This document shows, one piece after another, positions 45,135 through 53,935 of a stretch of 64,000 bases of DNA. Position 1 is the stretch's first letter. Each line of letters begins with the position of its first letter. The translations under genes were made by a program, and so were the position numbers. The DNA comes from JACQXM01 sp964569425. GTDB lineage: Bacteria > Planctomycetota > Phycisphaerae > UBA1845. Location of the stretch: NCBI GenBank assembly GCA_964569425.1, contig CAZMVD010000007.1:1-64000 (forward strand), in the 5' to 3' direction. The notes under the pieces were generated by a model. The model did not search any database. It was given only the letters and a program-made list of their open reading frames with translations, and had not been told where the DNA came from.

Positions 45135-46370
45135 TCAGCGCGCGATCGTCCAGTTGGCCAATACGTTGTTGGCATTTCCTTCGGCATAGGTGCCGGTGAT
45201 CTGGCCCGTTTGCGCGTTGGCCTGTCCGGTGTAAATGCCGCGGTTGAAGCCCTGGATTCGCTCCGGAGCGTCGTCGGTCATGTTGAGCACCCCATTCGCG
45301 TCGATCGTTCCGGTTAACGCAAAGTTGCCGGTGTTTGCCCAGGTGGACGTTCCAGTAACCTGGCCGTTTTGCGCGATTGAGATTGCCACCGTGTGCGCGG
45401 CGTTGGCGGGGGTCTGCACGCCGCCCTGGTAGTTGCCGGCGAAGGCGGCGACGCCCTGCCCGCCGCCGCCACCGGGCACAAAGGGCGGAGGAAGTTCAAA
45501 ACCCTGGATCGCCTGAGAGTTAAACAAGCTGATGATCTCATGCAGGTAGCGGCCGTGCACGCCGAAGTTGTTCGATGCGGCCGCCGTGCGGTCCTGGGTT
45601 ACTTGTCCATCGGCGCCGACCACAAGCACAATCTGCACAGTGCCGGCGTTGTTGGCGGCTACTACTTTGCCGCAATGGACCATGGCCGAGCCGCTGGTTC
45701 CGGGGGTCGTCGGCGCCTGGTGCTGCAGCACGTCGGTATTCTGCGGCGTGACCACCTGGGTGGTATCGTGACTGCGAAAAGCGGTGACGGTGCCCGAAAG
45801 TGAGGTGGCCTGCGGAACGGTCTGACCGGGGACGATGGCGATGAATTCGTTCACATCGCCCGGAAACCCTGCGATCAGGATGCGGTCGCCCAGTTGCATG
45901 GTTTCCAATTCGGCAATGGTGGCGAGCGTGAGCGTTGTCGGGAGAACCTCCTGGGTGGTGAAAAGCCCCACGTCGGGCGATGCGAGCGGACTGCCGGTGT
46001 ATTGGGGATGCGTGAGCGCGCGCAGCAGTTTGACGACGGTACCGGTGCCGGACTGCACCGCCACTACCTCTTCGACGCGCAACCCGGTCAATCCGTTGAA
46101 GATTTCGGTAACGTGTGCGTTGGTGGCCAGCAGGCGCGGTCCCACCGCAAAGGCGGTGCCGAGCGTGGAGAAACCGATGTCGTTCTCACCCGGACCGGTT
46201 CGCACTCTAATGGCGACCGCATAGGTCGCGGCGTTCATACGCGCAAATGCGGTTGCGTCGCTGGGGCAATCCTGGAACAAACTGCCTCCACCGACCGGGG
46301 CGCAACCGGGCACGCTCCAGGAAACCACCGAAAAAGTAACCGCACCGAACAGAAAAGCCGCCTTGTGCAT
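45135..46370 (-). CDS. Secreted trypsin-like serine protease with C-terminal beta domain
   Basis: 411 aa. A signal peptide ending in SWSVPGC suggests a lipoprotein. The chymotrypsin-fold triad is legible: His 86 in LATNAHV, Asp 133 in SPDVGL and Ser 226 in TPGTSGSAMV. After a Pro/Gly-rich hinge at about residue 297, the C-terminal roughly 105 residues form a small beta domain (AFAGNYQGGVQTPANAAHTV, GTIDANGVLNMTDD, TGQITGTYAEGNANN) of a type often appended to secreted planctomycete proteins. The protein likely cleaves or binds proteins outside the cytoplasm. It converges with the preceding lipoprotein gene. Confidence 0.85.
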   Translation of the reverse strand: MHKAAFLFGAVTFSVVSWSVPGCAPVGGGSLFQDCPSDATAFARMNAATYAVAIRVRTGPGENDIGFSTLGTAFAVGPRLLATNAHVTEIFNGLTGLRVEEVVAVQSGTGTVVKLLRALTHPQYTGSPLASPDVGLFTTQEVLPTTLTLATIAELETMQLGDRILIAGFPGDVNEFIAIVPGQTVPQATSLSGTVTAFRSHDTTQVVTPQNTDVLQHQAPTTPGTSGSAMVHCGKVVAANNAGTVQIVLVVGADGQVTQDRTAAASNNFGVHGRYLHEIISLFNSQAIQGFELPPPFVPGGGGGQGVAAFAGNYQGGVQTPANAAHTVAISIAQNGQVTGTSTWANTGNFALTGTIDANGVLNMTDDAPERIQGFNRGIYTGQANAQTGQITGTYAEGNANNVLANWTIAR

Positions 46371-46570
46371 AGCCTATTTGCTCCCGTTTCATTCGAGGCG
46401 TCGTTCCACTTGGACGACACCGTTTCACACGTCAGGTATTCGGTTCTTCGGCCCTTGGCGGGCAGATTCTAGCAAAGAGAATCGAGGACGTCATCCGGTC
46501 CCGGCGAGCTGTGGCGCGATCCGGGCTTCCCTTGGCCGGCAGACTGATTTCATGCCGCAATTGGGCGTAT

Positions 46571-47353
46571 TTACATCTGATGCCTGATCGCCCACAGGTC
46601 TGGAAACACCGGGTGGAAGAGCGATTGCTTGAGGAACTCGACCCCGAGCGAGCCTCCGGTACCGTGCTTGCTGCCGATCGTCCGCTCGACGAGCTTGATG
46701 TGCCGGTAGCGCCATTCCTGAAGCCCCTCATCGAAATCGGTCATCAATTCAAAGAGGATTGTCATGTTGGGCTTCGTGCGATACAGGCGCAGCAGGGCCT
46801 CCTGCACGGCGGGTTGCGGGATGATTGCTGCTTCGACGGGTCGAGCGCGAACGACGGGGGGGATGTTCGCCTCATGCACTTCCAGAAAGTCGTAAAACGC
46901 ATCGACCACGCTCGGTTCGCGCAGGCGGCGCTCGATTTCCCCCCGCCGACTTGAGCCCGCCGGACAATGCTTGAGCATTTCGGGCCGTTTGTAGCCCAGC
47001 AGGAACTCCAACTCCCGGAACTGTGCAGACTGAAAGCCGGAGGCGGTATCCAGCCGGTCGCGAAAGCTGCTGAACGACATCGGCGTCATGGTTTCGAGGA
47101 TGTCGATCTGTTCCACGAGCGTCTTCATTACGGTGCGGGCGCGTTTGAAGGTGTGCAGGGCGGCGAACAGATCCCCGGCCACGAAATCGCGTTTGATCTT
47201 GTCCAGTTCGTGCAACAGCAGCTTGAACCAGAGTTCGTAGGTCTGGTGAATGATGATGAACAGGGGTTCGTCGTGCTCCGGCGGATCGGAGTGAGCTTGC
47301 TGGAGACTCAGCAGGGCATCGAGCTGGAGATAATCCGCATAGGTGAGCGTCAT
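46571..47353 (-). CDS. kynA: Tryptophan 2,3-dioxygenase
   Basis: 260 aa from the ATG starting MTLTYADYLQLDALLSLQQA. Family signatures are FIIIHQTYELWFKLLLHELD, LDTASGFQSAQFRELEFLLG, and the heme-side region HIKLVERTIGSKHGTGGSLG. The enzyme opens the indole ring of tryptophan to N-formylkynurenine with heme iron. No other kynurenine-pathway gene is adjacent in the window. A start 13 codons upstream is open but not conserved. Confidence 0.95.
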   Translation of the reverse strand: MTLTYADYLQLDALLSLQQAHSDPPEHDEPLFIIIHQTYELWFKLLLHELDKIKRDFVAGDLFAALHTFKRARTVMKTLVEQIDILETMTPMSFSSFRDRLDTASGFQSAQFRELEFLLGYKRPEMLKHCPAGSSRRGEIERRLREPSVVDAFYDFLEVHEANIPPVVRARPVEAAIIPQPAVQEALLRLYRTKPNMTILFELMTDFDEGLQEWRYRHIKLVERTIGSKHGTGGSLGVEFLKQSLFHPVFPDLWAIRHQM

Positions 47354-47455
47354 GGTTATCGCATTCGAAGATGGTGCACGCGTTCCTGGCACCGCGTGGG
47401 CTTCATGGGCGCCTGCGCATTCCGAATTCCTGTACCGAACTTTACCATTCCTGGT

Positions 47456-49069
47456 TCACCCCCGACTGATGACCAGCACGGCTGCATCGTCATCCGCCTG
47501 GCTGCCGCCCAGGTGGGTGGTGTACGCCTGGGCGATGTTTGCCATCAGCGTCGCCGCCGGGGCAAACGCCGCGCGGTCCAGCAGAACCTCATGGAGCCGT
47601 TGATCTCCGAGCGCTTCACCTCCGACACTGGCCGCTTCGACCAACCCGTCTGTATGGCAGACCACTCGGAATCCCTCAGGTAATTCCACTCGGGTGGCGT
47701 CGTACAGGTAATCCGGGTCCACGCCGAGCACCAGCGAGGGTTGATCGAGCGTGACCAGACGACCGGGCGCTACCAGCAGCAGCGGCGGCATGCCTCCGGC
47801 GTTGACGTAGGCCAGTTTCCCGGCGGCAAGATCGATGGCCAGATAAAGGCATGGCAGCACCTGGCGCGCCGTGGATGTGCCGATCGTCCGATTCAGTTGA
47901 TTGATCAACGCAGCGGGGTCAAGCAGCACGTCGTCGGACACGGCCACGGCGGCGTGAATGGCAGTCCGCAGTGCCGCCGCCTGTACCAGTCCGGAGATGC
48001 CGTGTCCGCCGCCGTCGATGAGCACTGCGCAACAGCGCTGTTCGTCGAGGTGCAGCACGTCTCCCAGGTCGCCGCATCGTGCCCGCCCGGCGAAGACGCG
48101 CAGTGCGACATCGAAGGTTTCGCTGGACTTGGGCGGCAGGGAGAGTGTGGCCTGAACGCGGCGCAACGTGCTCAGCCACGCCACCCCCTCGCGCCCAGCG
48201 GTACGGGTGAGCTTACGCGACGATTCTGCGATCATGGCACCGATCAGTGCCCCTGCCGCAGCGGTATATTGCAATGCCGTGGCGGCAAAGGGCTTTTTCG
48301 ACGCCGCCCGATCGACATAAACGATTCCGATGACCTCACCGCGGTAGGTCAGGGGGGCGACGATGGCGGTTGTGGCATAGCCGAGCTTGGTTCCCACTTG
48401 TGATGCGGTTTGAGGATATCGGCCTGATACTGCCTGAAGAATGGGCGCCAATACGAACCACTGACTCACGGGTGTCATCGATCCGCCAGCGGGCCGGCGC
48501 AAGGCCCGATGGGCGAGGGGGCGCAGCTCCGTCTTGCTGTCGCCGCGAAGTGCAATCAGACCGCGTTCCGCCTGTACGTCGAGCAGCAGTTGCCCGAGGG
48601 CGGTGTTGGCGATGTCCTCGGGCCGCACCATCAGCGACGGTTCTCCGGAAAGGCGGGAGAGTTGTTCCACCTGTGATAGGGTGAGCGACAACGGTGCCTT
48701 GGTCTTGATCCATTCACAGTGCGGCGGCTCGGTCCGGTCGGGGGTCAGGAACTCGAGGTCGATGCGTTCCGGGGACACCGTGTCGTCGAGAAACTCCAGG
48801 ACGCGGTCGCCCGCGCGGATGACGTCGCCGTGGGTTAACAGGGTTTCGGTGATCAGCTCGCCGTTGACGTACGACTTGTTGCGACTGCCGAGGTCGCGGA
48901 CCCGAAACCGTCCGTCCGTCTCCATATCGATGCGCAGGTGCTCGCGCGAGATCATGTCGTCGTCGAAGCTGATCTGGCAGTTGGGGGCGCGTCCGAGAAC
49001 GAAATGGTCGGTGTCCAGCGACCGGGTTTGCAACTGTCCGGCGTCATCGACATAGCGCAGCAGGGCCAT
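47456..49069 (-). CDS. FHA-GAF-SpoIIE-type Ser/Thr phosphatase
   Basis: 537 aa. The N-terminal FHA domain (residues about 1-95) has FVLGRAPNCQISFDDDMISR and the phosphopeptide-binding SREHLRID ... LGSRNKSYVNG. A GAF-like sensor follows at about 150-285 (YRGEVIGIVYVDRAASKKPF). The PPM/SpoIIE phosphatase occupies about 310-537 with CAVLIDGGGHGISGLVQAAA, AYVNAGGMPPLLL and HTDGLVEA, and ends in DDDAAVLVI, retaining acidic metal ligands. Such proteins read phospho-Thr signals from Ser/Thr kinases and dephosphorylate anti-sigma antagonists or similar. The CHASE2 kinase gene nearby is a possible upstream partner. Confidence 0.88.
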   Translation of the reverse strand: MALLRYVDDAGQLQTRSLDTDHFVLGRAPNCQISFDDDMISREHLRIDMETDGRFRVRDLGSRNKSYVNGELITETLLTHGDVIRAGDRVLEFLDDTVSPERIDLEFLTPDRTEPPHCEWIKTKAPLSLTLSQVEQLSRLSGEPSLMVRPEDIANTALGQLLLDVQAERGLIALRGDSKTELRPLAHRALRRPAGGSMTPVSQWFVLAPILQAVSGRYPQTASQVGTKLGYATTAIVAPLTYRGEVIGIVYVDRAASKKPFAATALQYTAAAGALIGAMIAESSRKLTRTAGREGVAWLSTLRRVQATLSLPPKSSETFDVALRVFAGRARCGDLGDVLHLDEQRCCAVLIDGGGHGISGLVQAAALRTAIHAAVAVSDDVLLDPAALINQLNRTIGTSTARQVLPCLYLAIDLAAGKLAYVNAGGMPPLLLVAPGRLVTLDQPSLVLGVDPDYLYDATRVELPEGFRVVCHTDGLVEAASVGGEALGDQRLHEVLLDRAAFAPAATLMANIAQAYTTHLGGSQADDDAAVLVISRG

Positions 49070-49077
49070 GCCCGGCC

Positions 49078-49105
49078 ACTATATGGGGGCGCGACCCCCT
49101 GACAA
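49078..49105 (-). promoter_or_regulatory. Promoter for the FHA-SpoIIE gene, possibly leaderless
   Basis: On the minus strand TTGTCA (49100-49105) and TATAGT (49078-49083) have 16-base spacing. The start site would fall about three bases before the ATG at 49069, leaving no room for a ribosome-binding site. The spacer contains GGGGGTCGCGCCCCC, a near-perfect palindrome that could be an operator. Confidence 0.5.
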
Positions 49106-49334
49106 GCTTGAGGGGGCGCATGTATTATGGGGTCGGGGCCCATAAGGTCTCGCGCGGCGCAAAGGGTCAGGATCAGGTTTGCGGGGCGCTGCCAATTTGA
49201 ACTCAATAGAGATGAATGAGGTAATCAGGTTATCGGTCGAAGATTGACTATTTTAGCCAGACTCCGCAAGTTGCGATTCGAGCCGTTAGTGCCCGCCAAA
49301 CCAGAAGTTAGAGAGGATTCTCGGGGCCAGTCTA

Positions 49335-49363
49335 TTGACGGCTTTGAAAGGACTCGCTAGTAT
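49335..49363 (+). promoter_or_regulatory. Promoter for the first PEP-CTERM gene
   Basis: TTGACG (49335-49340) and TAGTAT (49358-49363) are 17 bases apart, about 70 bases ahead of the GTG start at 49435. The 365-base space holding this promoter and the divergent one shows no other gene. Confidence 0.6.
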
Positions 49364-49434
49364 AGGGAAGAGTTGTCCGGGAGCTGTGCGCATCCCGGTC
49401 GTTCGGGCTCGTTTTTCGGGAAAGAGGCACTACG

Positions 49435-50079
49435 GTGGGGAAAGGTCCAGGTCAGTCGGTGTGCAAGCCCTTGCTCTCGGTCGCTGCGCTGGCGGTGTTC
49501 GTCGGGGCGGCGTCACCTTCCGCGTTGGGCAATATCGTTCTCGATTTTGAGTCGGCCGCGTCATCCACCAAGATGTACGCGGGCGTTTCCAACGAGTATA
49601 CGTCGTTCGGATTCAAACTCGAGAGTTCTGCTTTTGCCTCGTGGGGCACGTCCAGTTCGAACTATGCGGGGTCTACCGCGTTGTTTAATCTTTTTGACAA
49701 CGATACCACGGTACTCTCGCGGACGGACGGCGGAGTGTTCGACCTGTATTCCATCGATTTGAGTGAGGCCTTCCGTGGGGGGCGGTCCGCGTCTGTCGAC
49801 TTTGTCGGCACTCGAGTGGATGGTACCCAGGTGGTGGAGTCTGTCGTGTTGGACGGGATCTTCGGGTTTGAATCGTTCAACTTCAACAGCCTGACGGGGG
49901 TTACTTCCGTTTTCTGGTCGCAGGGTTCGTCGTACCATCAGTTCGACAACGTGGCGCTGGGGTTGATGGGCGATCCGAGTCCCGGCGGGGTCGTACCTGT
50001 ACCCGGGGCGTTTCTCCTGGGTGCCTTTGGTCTGACGCTGGCCGGCGTGATCAAGCGGCGGCAGTCCAAAACCGCCTGA
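49435..50079 (+). CDS. PEP-CTERM exported protein (variant motif)
   Basis: 214 aa with a GTG start. A signal peptide (KPLLSVAALAVFVGAASPSA) leads to a beta-rich domain that begins NIVLDFESAASSTKMYAGVS and includes TSFGFKLESSAF and VFDLYSIDLSEAFRGGRSAS. The C-terminus is the exosortase recognition tail: VPVPGAFLLGAFGLTLAGV then IKRRQ. The usual VPEP is VPVP here. Exosortase should cleave this tail and release or anchor the protein at the cell surface. The exosortase itself is not in the window. It is followed by a strong terminator. Confidence 0.85.
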   Translation: MGKGPGQSVCKPLLSVAALAVFVGAASPSALGNIVLDFESAASSTKMYAGVSNEYTSFGFKLESSAFASWGTSSSNYAGSTALFNLFDNDTTVLSRTDGGVFDLYSIDLSEAFRGGRSASVDFVGTRVDGTQVVESVVLDGIFGFESFNFNSLTGVTSVFWSQGSSYHQFDNVALGLMGDPSPGGVVPVPGAFLLGAFGLTLAGVIKRRQSKTA

Positions 50080-50108
50080 GCCGCTCAGGAACTTTGAAGA
50101 ACGTGTGG

Positions 50109-50139
50109 CCGCGGCCCTTTTGGGCCGCGGTTTTTTTTT
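50109..50139 (+). terminator. Rho-independent terminator after the PEP-CTERM gene
   Basis: CCGCGGCCC (50109-50117) pairs with GGGCCGCGG (50122-50130) across a TTTT loop, and nine T follow. Confidence 0.9.
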
Positions 50140-50302
50140 GCTCATTCCGAGTTTGGGGCCAAAGTCCCGCAAGGAACGACTCTGATGACTACATACTGCT
50201 TTGAGGGGAAAGAACCGCTTTGAGTCAAGGCCGGTACAGGCCGGATTGCTTGTGGCCATGAGATTGGTTGGGTTCCTGTTGTCGGATTGAGGAGGAGAAG
50301 TC

Positions 50303-50866
50303 ATGCGATCAACTCTTGCGAAGATGGGGGTGATGGCCGGGGTAATGGCGTTTGCGACGGCTGCCCAGGCAGCCATTGTGTCCTTTCATTTTCCCCTGGA
50401 GGGATCCCAGGAGGCAGTGCCCAACAACAGCAATTCGGCCGGGGCGGCCACGCTGCGGTATGACACCGTCAACCAGACTTATGATCTGGATCTGTTCGTG
50501 GTCGGTATTCCGCTGTCGAACCTGGCGGCCGCGGGCGCCAACGGCACGCCGGTGCACTTTCACCGGGCGCCTCCGGGTGTGAACGGACCGATCGTCGTCG
50601 ACGTCGGCTACTTCGGGACCTTTGTGAATGACGGGCTTGGCATTCGGTTGATGGTCTCGGACATTCTTTTTGGCGGCCCGCAGGGGGCGATCAACTCCGA
50701 TCCGACGCAGAATGCCGCCGATTTGTTCGCGGGGAACTTATACCTCAACGTGCACACGCTTGATTTTCCGGGTGGGCAAATTCGCGGCCAGGTCGTACCT
50801 GAACCGCTGACCCTGTTTCTGGTCGGCGCCGGTGGCCTGGTTCTGTTTCGCCGGCGAGGCAAATAG
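50303..50866 (+). CDS. CHRD-domain PEP-CTERM exported protein
   Basis: 187 aa, preceded by a GGAGGAG ribosome-binding site. The signal peptide ends in AFATAAQAAI. The body is a CHRD domain: LEGSQEAVPNNSNSAGAATL, HFHRAPPGVNGPIVVDVG, and the closing NLYLNVHTLDFPGGQIRGQV, whose His residues are typical. The tail VPEPLTLFLVGAGGLVLFRR followed by RGK is a canonical PEP-CTERM signal. CHRD proteins are extracellular and of uncertain role; the PEP-CTERM tail implies sorting by exosortase. It ends in a strong terminator. Confidence 0.93.
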   Translation: MRSTLAKMGVMAGVMAFATAAQAAIVSFHFPLEGSQEAVPNNSNSAGAATLRYDTVNQTYDLDLFVVGIPLSNLAAAGANGTPVHFHRAPPGVNGPIVVDVGYFGTFVNDGLGIRLMVSDILFGGPQGAINSDPTQNAADLFAGNLYLNVHTLDFPGGQIRGQVVPEPLTLFLVGAGGLVLFRRRGK

Positions 50867-50905
50867 CCTGTTTACCATCCATATCCTGTGGGGACCTTTC
50901 GACGA

Positions 50906-50933
50906 GGGCGCCGGTCAGCCGGCGCCCTTTTTT
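50906..50933 (+). terminator. Rho-independent terminator after the CHRD gene
   Basis: GGGCGCCGG (50906-50914) pairs with CCGGCGCCC (50919-50927) over a four-base loop, and six T follow. Confidence 0.88.
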
Positions 50934-51127
50934 ATGGGTGGTTTCGGGAACCGGCGGAAACACGACCTGGCCGGGTCCGAGTCTCCGCGGGCTCAAGGCA
51001 CTTTCGCCATGTGGCAATCGCCCATCTCTTGGTCCCGGGGAGCATTTGCGGCGCGCGGGACAAGTACCCGTTCGAGGCCGCAGTGCTGTCATTGCCAACG
51101 AATCCGGTAGAATCTCCGACCGTGACG

Positions 51128-51955
51128 ATGCCTGCCATGGTCGAGAGTCGCAATCGTGCGGATGAGGCGGTCGCGCTGATTCGCAGCGTCGTGCGCACCG
51201 TGGACGAAGTCGCGGGCGTGGACCGACTGTGGTCCGGCGGGCTCGTTCATCCCGGTGGGCCGCACTATCGGCTCCGCGGGACGCTGGTGCCGATCAGCAT
51301 CGGCGAGGACGAGTGCCTGGCGTTGGCCCGGATCATCGAGCAGTTCCGTCCGCGACGCTGTTTTATCGTGGGCAACGCATTCGGCGTCAGCAGCGTGGTG
51401 ATCGCCAAGGTCATGGAACGGTGCGGCGGTGACGCGGTCATTACACTGGACAGCAAGAGCGAGGGCCATGGTGAGCGGTGCTATCGTGTGGCCGAGTCGC
51501 TTCGGCAGCGCATGAATGCCACGCTTCTGACCAACAAGGTCGGCTGGTCTCCGCGCGACGTGGGCGCGGCGGCGGGTGAGGGAACGTATGACCTGGTGTT
51601 CATCGACGGGGACCATTCGCACCCGCAGGTCACGCGCGATTTCGAGGGCGTGCAACGGCTGATCCATGAGCGGACGATCGTGTGCTGGCACGACTACTGG
51701 GTGGACGGCGTGCCGCAGAGCGTGGCCGCGGCCGAGGCGGCGGGCTATTCCTGCCTGAAAGTGAATACGTCGTGCGAGATGGTGTTCGGCACGCGCAGCG
51801 CGGCGGTGTTTGACGAGCTGCGTGAGCTTTTTCCCGCGGGCGAGCCGCCGCGCCGGCGGGCGCGGTCGGTGGGGGTGTGGGGCCGGTTGGGGGCGAGTTT
51901 CCTGGCGTACCTGTTTGGGAGATGCTGCGGGCGCCGCCCGCGGGATCCCGTTTGA
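51128..51955 (+). CDS. Class I SAM-dependent methyltransferase (O-methyltransferase/Methyltransf_24-like)
   Basis: 275 aa from the ATG at 51128; GTG 51122 and ATG 51137 are alternatives. The AdoMet fold shows RRCFIVGNAFGVSSVVIAKV (motif I region), VITLDSKSEG (acidic end of strand 2) and the signature YDLVFIDGDHSHPQVTRDFE (motif of the Methyltransf_24 group), then IVCWHDYWVDGVPQSVAAAE. Substrate is unknown. A C-terminal hydrophobic stretch (GRLGASFLAYLFGRCCG) may attach it to the membrane. Start choice is not settled by a clear ribosome-binding site. Confidence 0.8.
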   Translation: MPAMVESRNRADEAVALIRSVVRTVDEVAGVDRLWSGGLVHPGGPHYRLRGTLVPISIGEDECLALARIIEQFRPRRCFIVGNAFGVSSVVIAKVMERCGGDAVITLDSKSEGHGERCYRVAESLRQRMNATLLTNKVGWSPRDVGAAAGEGTYDLVFIDGDHSHPQVTRDFEGVQRLIHERTIVCWHDYWVDGVPQSVAAAEAAGYSCLKVNTSCEMVFGTRSAAVFDELRELFPAGEPPRRRARSVGVWGRLGASFLAYLFGRCCGRRPRDPV

Positions 51956-52050
51956 ACTGGTGACAACCAGACGCCGGGGCCCGGCCCGGGACCTGGCGTG
52001 CAGGCGAAGTGGATCGATGCCGGTGCCAGGTTTTTGACGGCGATGAAACG

Positions 52051-52980
52051 ATGGAACGCGCGTATTACGTGGTGGATGCCTTCACCAGTGAACCGTTCGG
52101 CGGCAACCCCGCGGCGGTGGTCCTCGATACGCAGGGGCTGAACGATGAGGGCATGCAGCGCATTGCGGCGGAGTTCAACCTCAGCGAGACGACCTTTGTG
52201 CTCCCGCCGGTGGAGGTCAATCCTGGGAGCGCTGAGCACCGCGTGCGCTTTCGCTGGTTTTCGCCATCGGTCGAGGTGCGCATGTGCGGGCATGCCACGC
52301 TGGCCGGTGTGCACGCCATGGTTGAGTCCGGGCGACTGCCGTTTTCCCCGAAAGCGGCGAGCGTCCAACTGGCCATCGAAACGCGGTCCGGTGTGCTGCG
52401 GGCCTTCGTCGAGCGACTTCCCTCGGATTCTCGCGGCGTAGTGATCTGGCTGGACTTGATCGATCCGCGCCTGACGCCGCTATCGCTGGACCTGCCGGCG
52501 CTGGCCGAAGCGCTCCGATTGCCGCCCGATGCCATCGACGACGCCATGCCGCCGGTGCGCACGCAGGATGACGACGTGCTGGTTTTCGTACGTGACGTAT
52601 CTCTGGTGAACGCGGCCAACCCGCGCTTTGAGCAACTGGCCGCCTTGATGGCCGAGAGCGCCGCGCGCGGGTTGAGCCTGGCCACGCGGTGCACGCTCAC
52701 GCCTTCGGTACACCTGCAATCGCGTTTTTTTGCTCCCGGGGCGGGCATCGACGAGGACCCGGTGACCGGAAGTGTGCACGGTCCGCTGGCGGCGTACCTG
52801 GTCGCGCAGGGCCACGTCCCGCTCACCGACGGTCTGGCGGGCCTGCAATGCGTGCAGTCGAAGCCCGGCGGCCGGACCGGGCTCATCTGGGCGCTGGTCC
52901 AGCCGCGTGCCGATGGAACTGCCGGCGTGCGCATCGGCGGGCGCACGGTCACCACGATGCGCGGCGTGCTGGTGGCGTGA
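52051..52980 (+). CDS. PhzF-family isomerase/epimerase-like protein
   Basis: 309 aa from the ATG beginning MERAYYVVDAFTSEPFGGNP. PhzF motifs are PFGGNPAAVVLD, EFNLSETTFVLPP (with the catalytic Glu), WFSPSVEVRMCGHATLAGVH in domain 1, and APGAGIDEDPVTGSVHGPLA in domain 2. Members are isomerases or epimerases on small molecules, with the phenazine enzyme as prototype. No phenazine genes are here, so a different substrate is likely. It lies 79 bases upstream of the lipid-kinase-like gene. Confidence 0.92.
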   Translation: MERAYYVVDAFTSEPFGGNPAAVVLDTQGLNDEGMQRIAAEFNLSETTFVLPPVEVNPGSAEHRVRFRWFSPSVEVRMCGHATLAGVHAMVESGRLPFSPKAASVQLAIETRSGVLRAFVERLPSDSRGVVIWLDLIDPRLTPLSLDLPALAEALRLPPDAIDDAMPPVRTQDDDVLVFVRDVSLVNAANPRFEQLAALMAESAARGLSLATRCTLTPSVHLQSRFFAPGAGIDEDPVTGSVHGPLAAYLVAQGHVPLTDGLAGLQCVQSKPGGRTGLIWALVQPRADGTAGVRIGGRTVTTMRGVLVA

Positions 52981-53059
52981 GCGGTACGACCCAAACTCAT
53001 GAACCACGCCATGTGCCGGTTGGCGCCGCACGTCGATTCACTCATGAGGCGATGGGCCC

Positions 53060-53935
53060 ATGAACGGTCGTGTCGCGGCTATCGTCAATCCGATCTCGGG
53101 GCGGCGTAACATGCTGCCGGTGGTCCGCGAAGTTGGGCGCATCCTGCAACGAAACGGGACGTCACTGGATATTCATGTCACGCAGGGCGCGGGCGAAGCG
53201 ACCGGCTGCGCCGCGGGCCTGGCTCCGGGCACACAGGCGGTGCTCGTGGTGGGCGGCGATGGTACGGTCTGCGAGGTGATTAACGGGTTGATGGCGCGCC
53301 CGCTCCCCTTCGTGATCCTGCGCACCGGCACCGAGAATCTGCTGGCGCGCGAGCTGCGCATGCCCACGGAACCGCACGACGTGGCGCACACGCTGCTGCG
53401 CGGCCGCCCGCGCCCGCTGGACGTGGGCGTGGTCAACGGGCGGCATTTCCTGGCGGTCACCGGTGTCGGCTTTGATGCGGAGTGTGTTCATCGCCTGACG
53501 CGGGTGCGGCGCGGGCACATCACCCACGGCGATTATTTCTGGCCGGTGTGGCGCACCTTCTGGGCGCACCGTTTTCCCTTCTTGCGCGTGGAGGCCGACG
53601 GCGATACGGTTTTCGAGGGCCCGGGGCTGGCGCTGGTGGGGGTGATCGGGCAATACTCCATCGGCCTGCGGATGCTGGCCCACGCGCGCCCGGACGACGG
53701 CCTGCTGGATTTGTGCGTGATGCCCTGCGCGACGCGCGCCCAATTGCTGGGACATGCTTTCCGCGCCCTGCGCCGCCGACACGTGGAGCACCCGGGCGTG
53801 ATCTACCGCCAGGGCCGGCACATCCGTATCACGTCGACCGAATCGGTGCTTGTCGAGATTGACGGCGACCAGGGCGGCCGACTCCCCATCGAGTGCACCA
53901 TACTCCCCTCCGCCGCGCGTTACCTGGCCTCGTAA
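53060..53935 (+). CDS. Diacylglycerol/lipid kinase-like protein
   Basis: 291 aa. VAAIVNPISGRRNMLPVVRE and VVGGDGTVCEVINGLM are the nucleotide-binding motifs of the DAGK catalytic family (YegS/DgkB type), and LRTGTENLLARELRMP and VTGVGFDAECVHRL are further family positions. The C-terminal beta domain contains GPGLALVGVIGQYSIGLRML and ends VEIDGDQGGRLP, matching LCB5/DgkB. It probably phosphorylates a lipid such as diacylglycerol. Its 3' end overlaps the convergent YkgJ-type gene by 16 bases. Confidence 0.92.
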   Translation: MNGRVAAIVNPISGRRNMLPVVREVGRILQRNGTSLDIHVTQGAGEATGCAAGLAPGTQAVLVVGGDGTVCEVINGLMARPLPFVILRTGTENLLARELRMPTEPHDVAHTLLRGRPRPLDVGVVNGRHFLAVTGVGFDAECVHRLTRVRRGHITHGDYFWPVWRTFWAHRFPFLRVEADGDTVFEGPGLALVGVIGQYSIGLRMLAHARPDDGLLDLCVMPCATRAQLLGHAFRALRRRHVEHPGVIYRQGRHIRITSTESVLVEIDGDQGGRLPIECTILPSAARYLAS

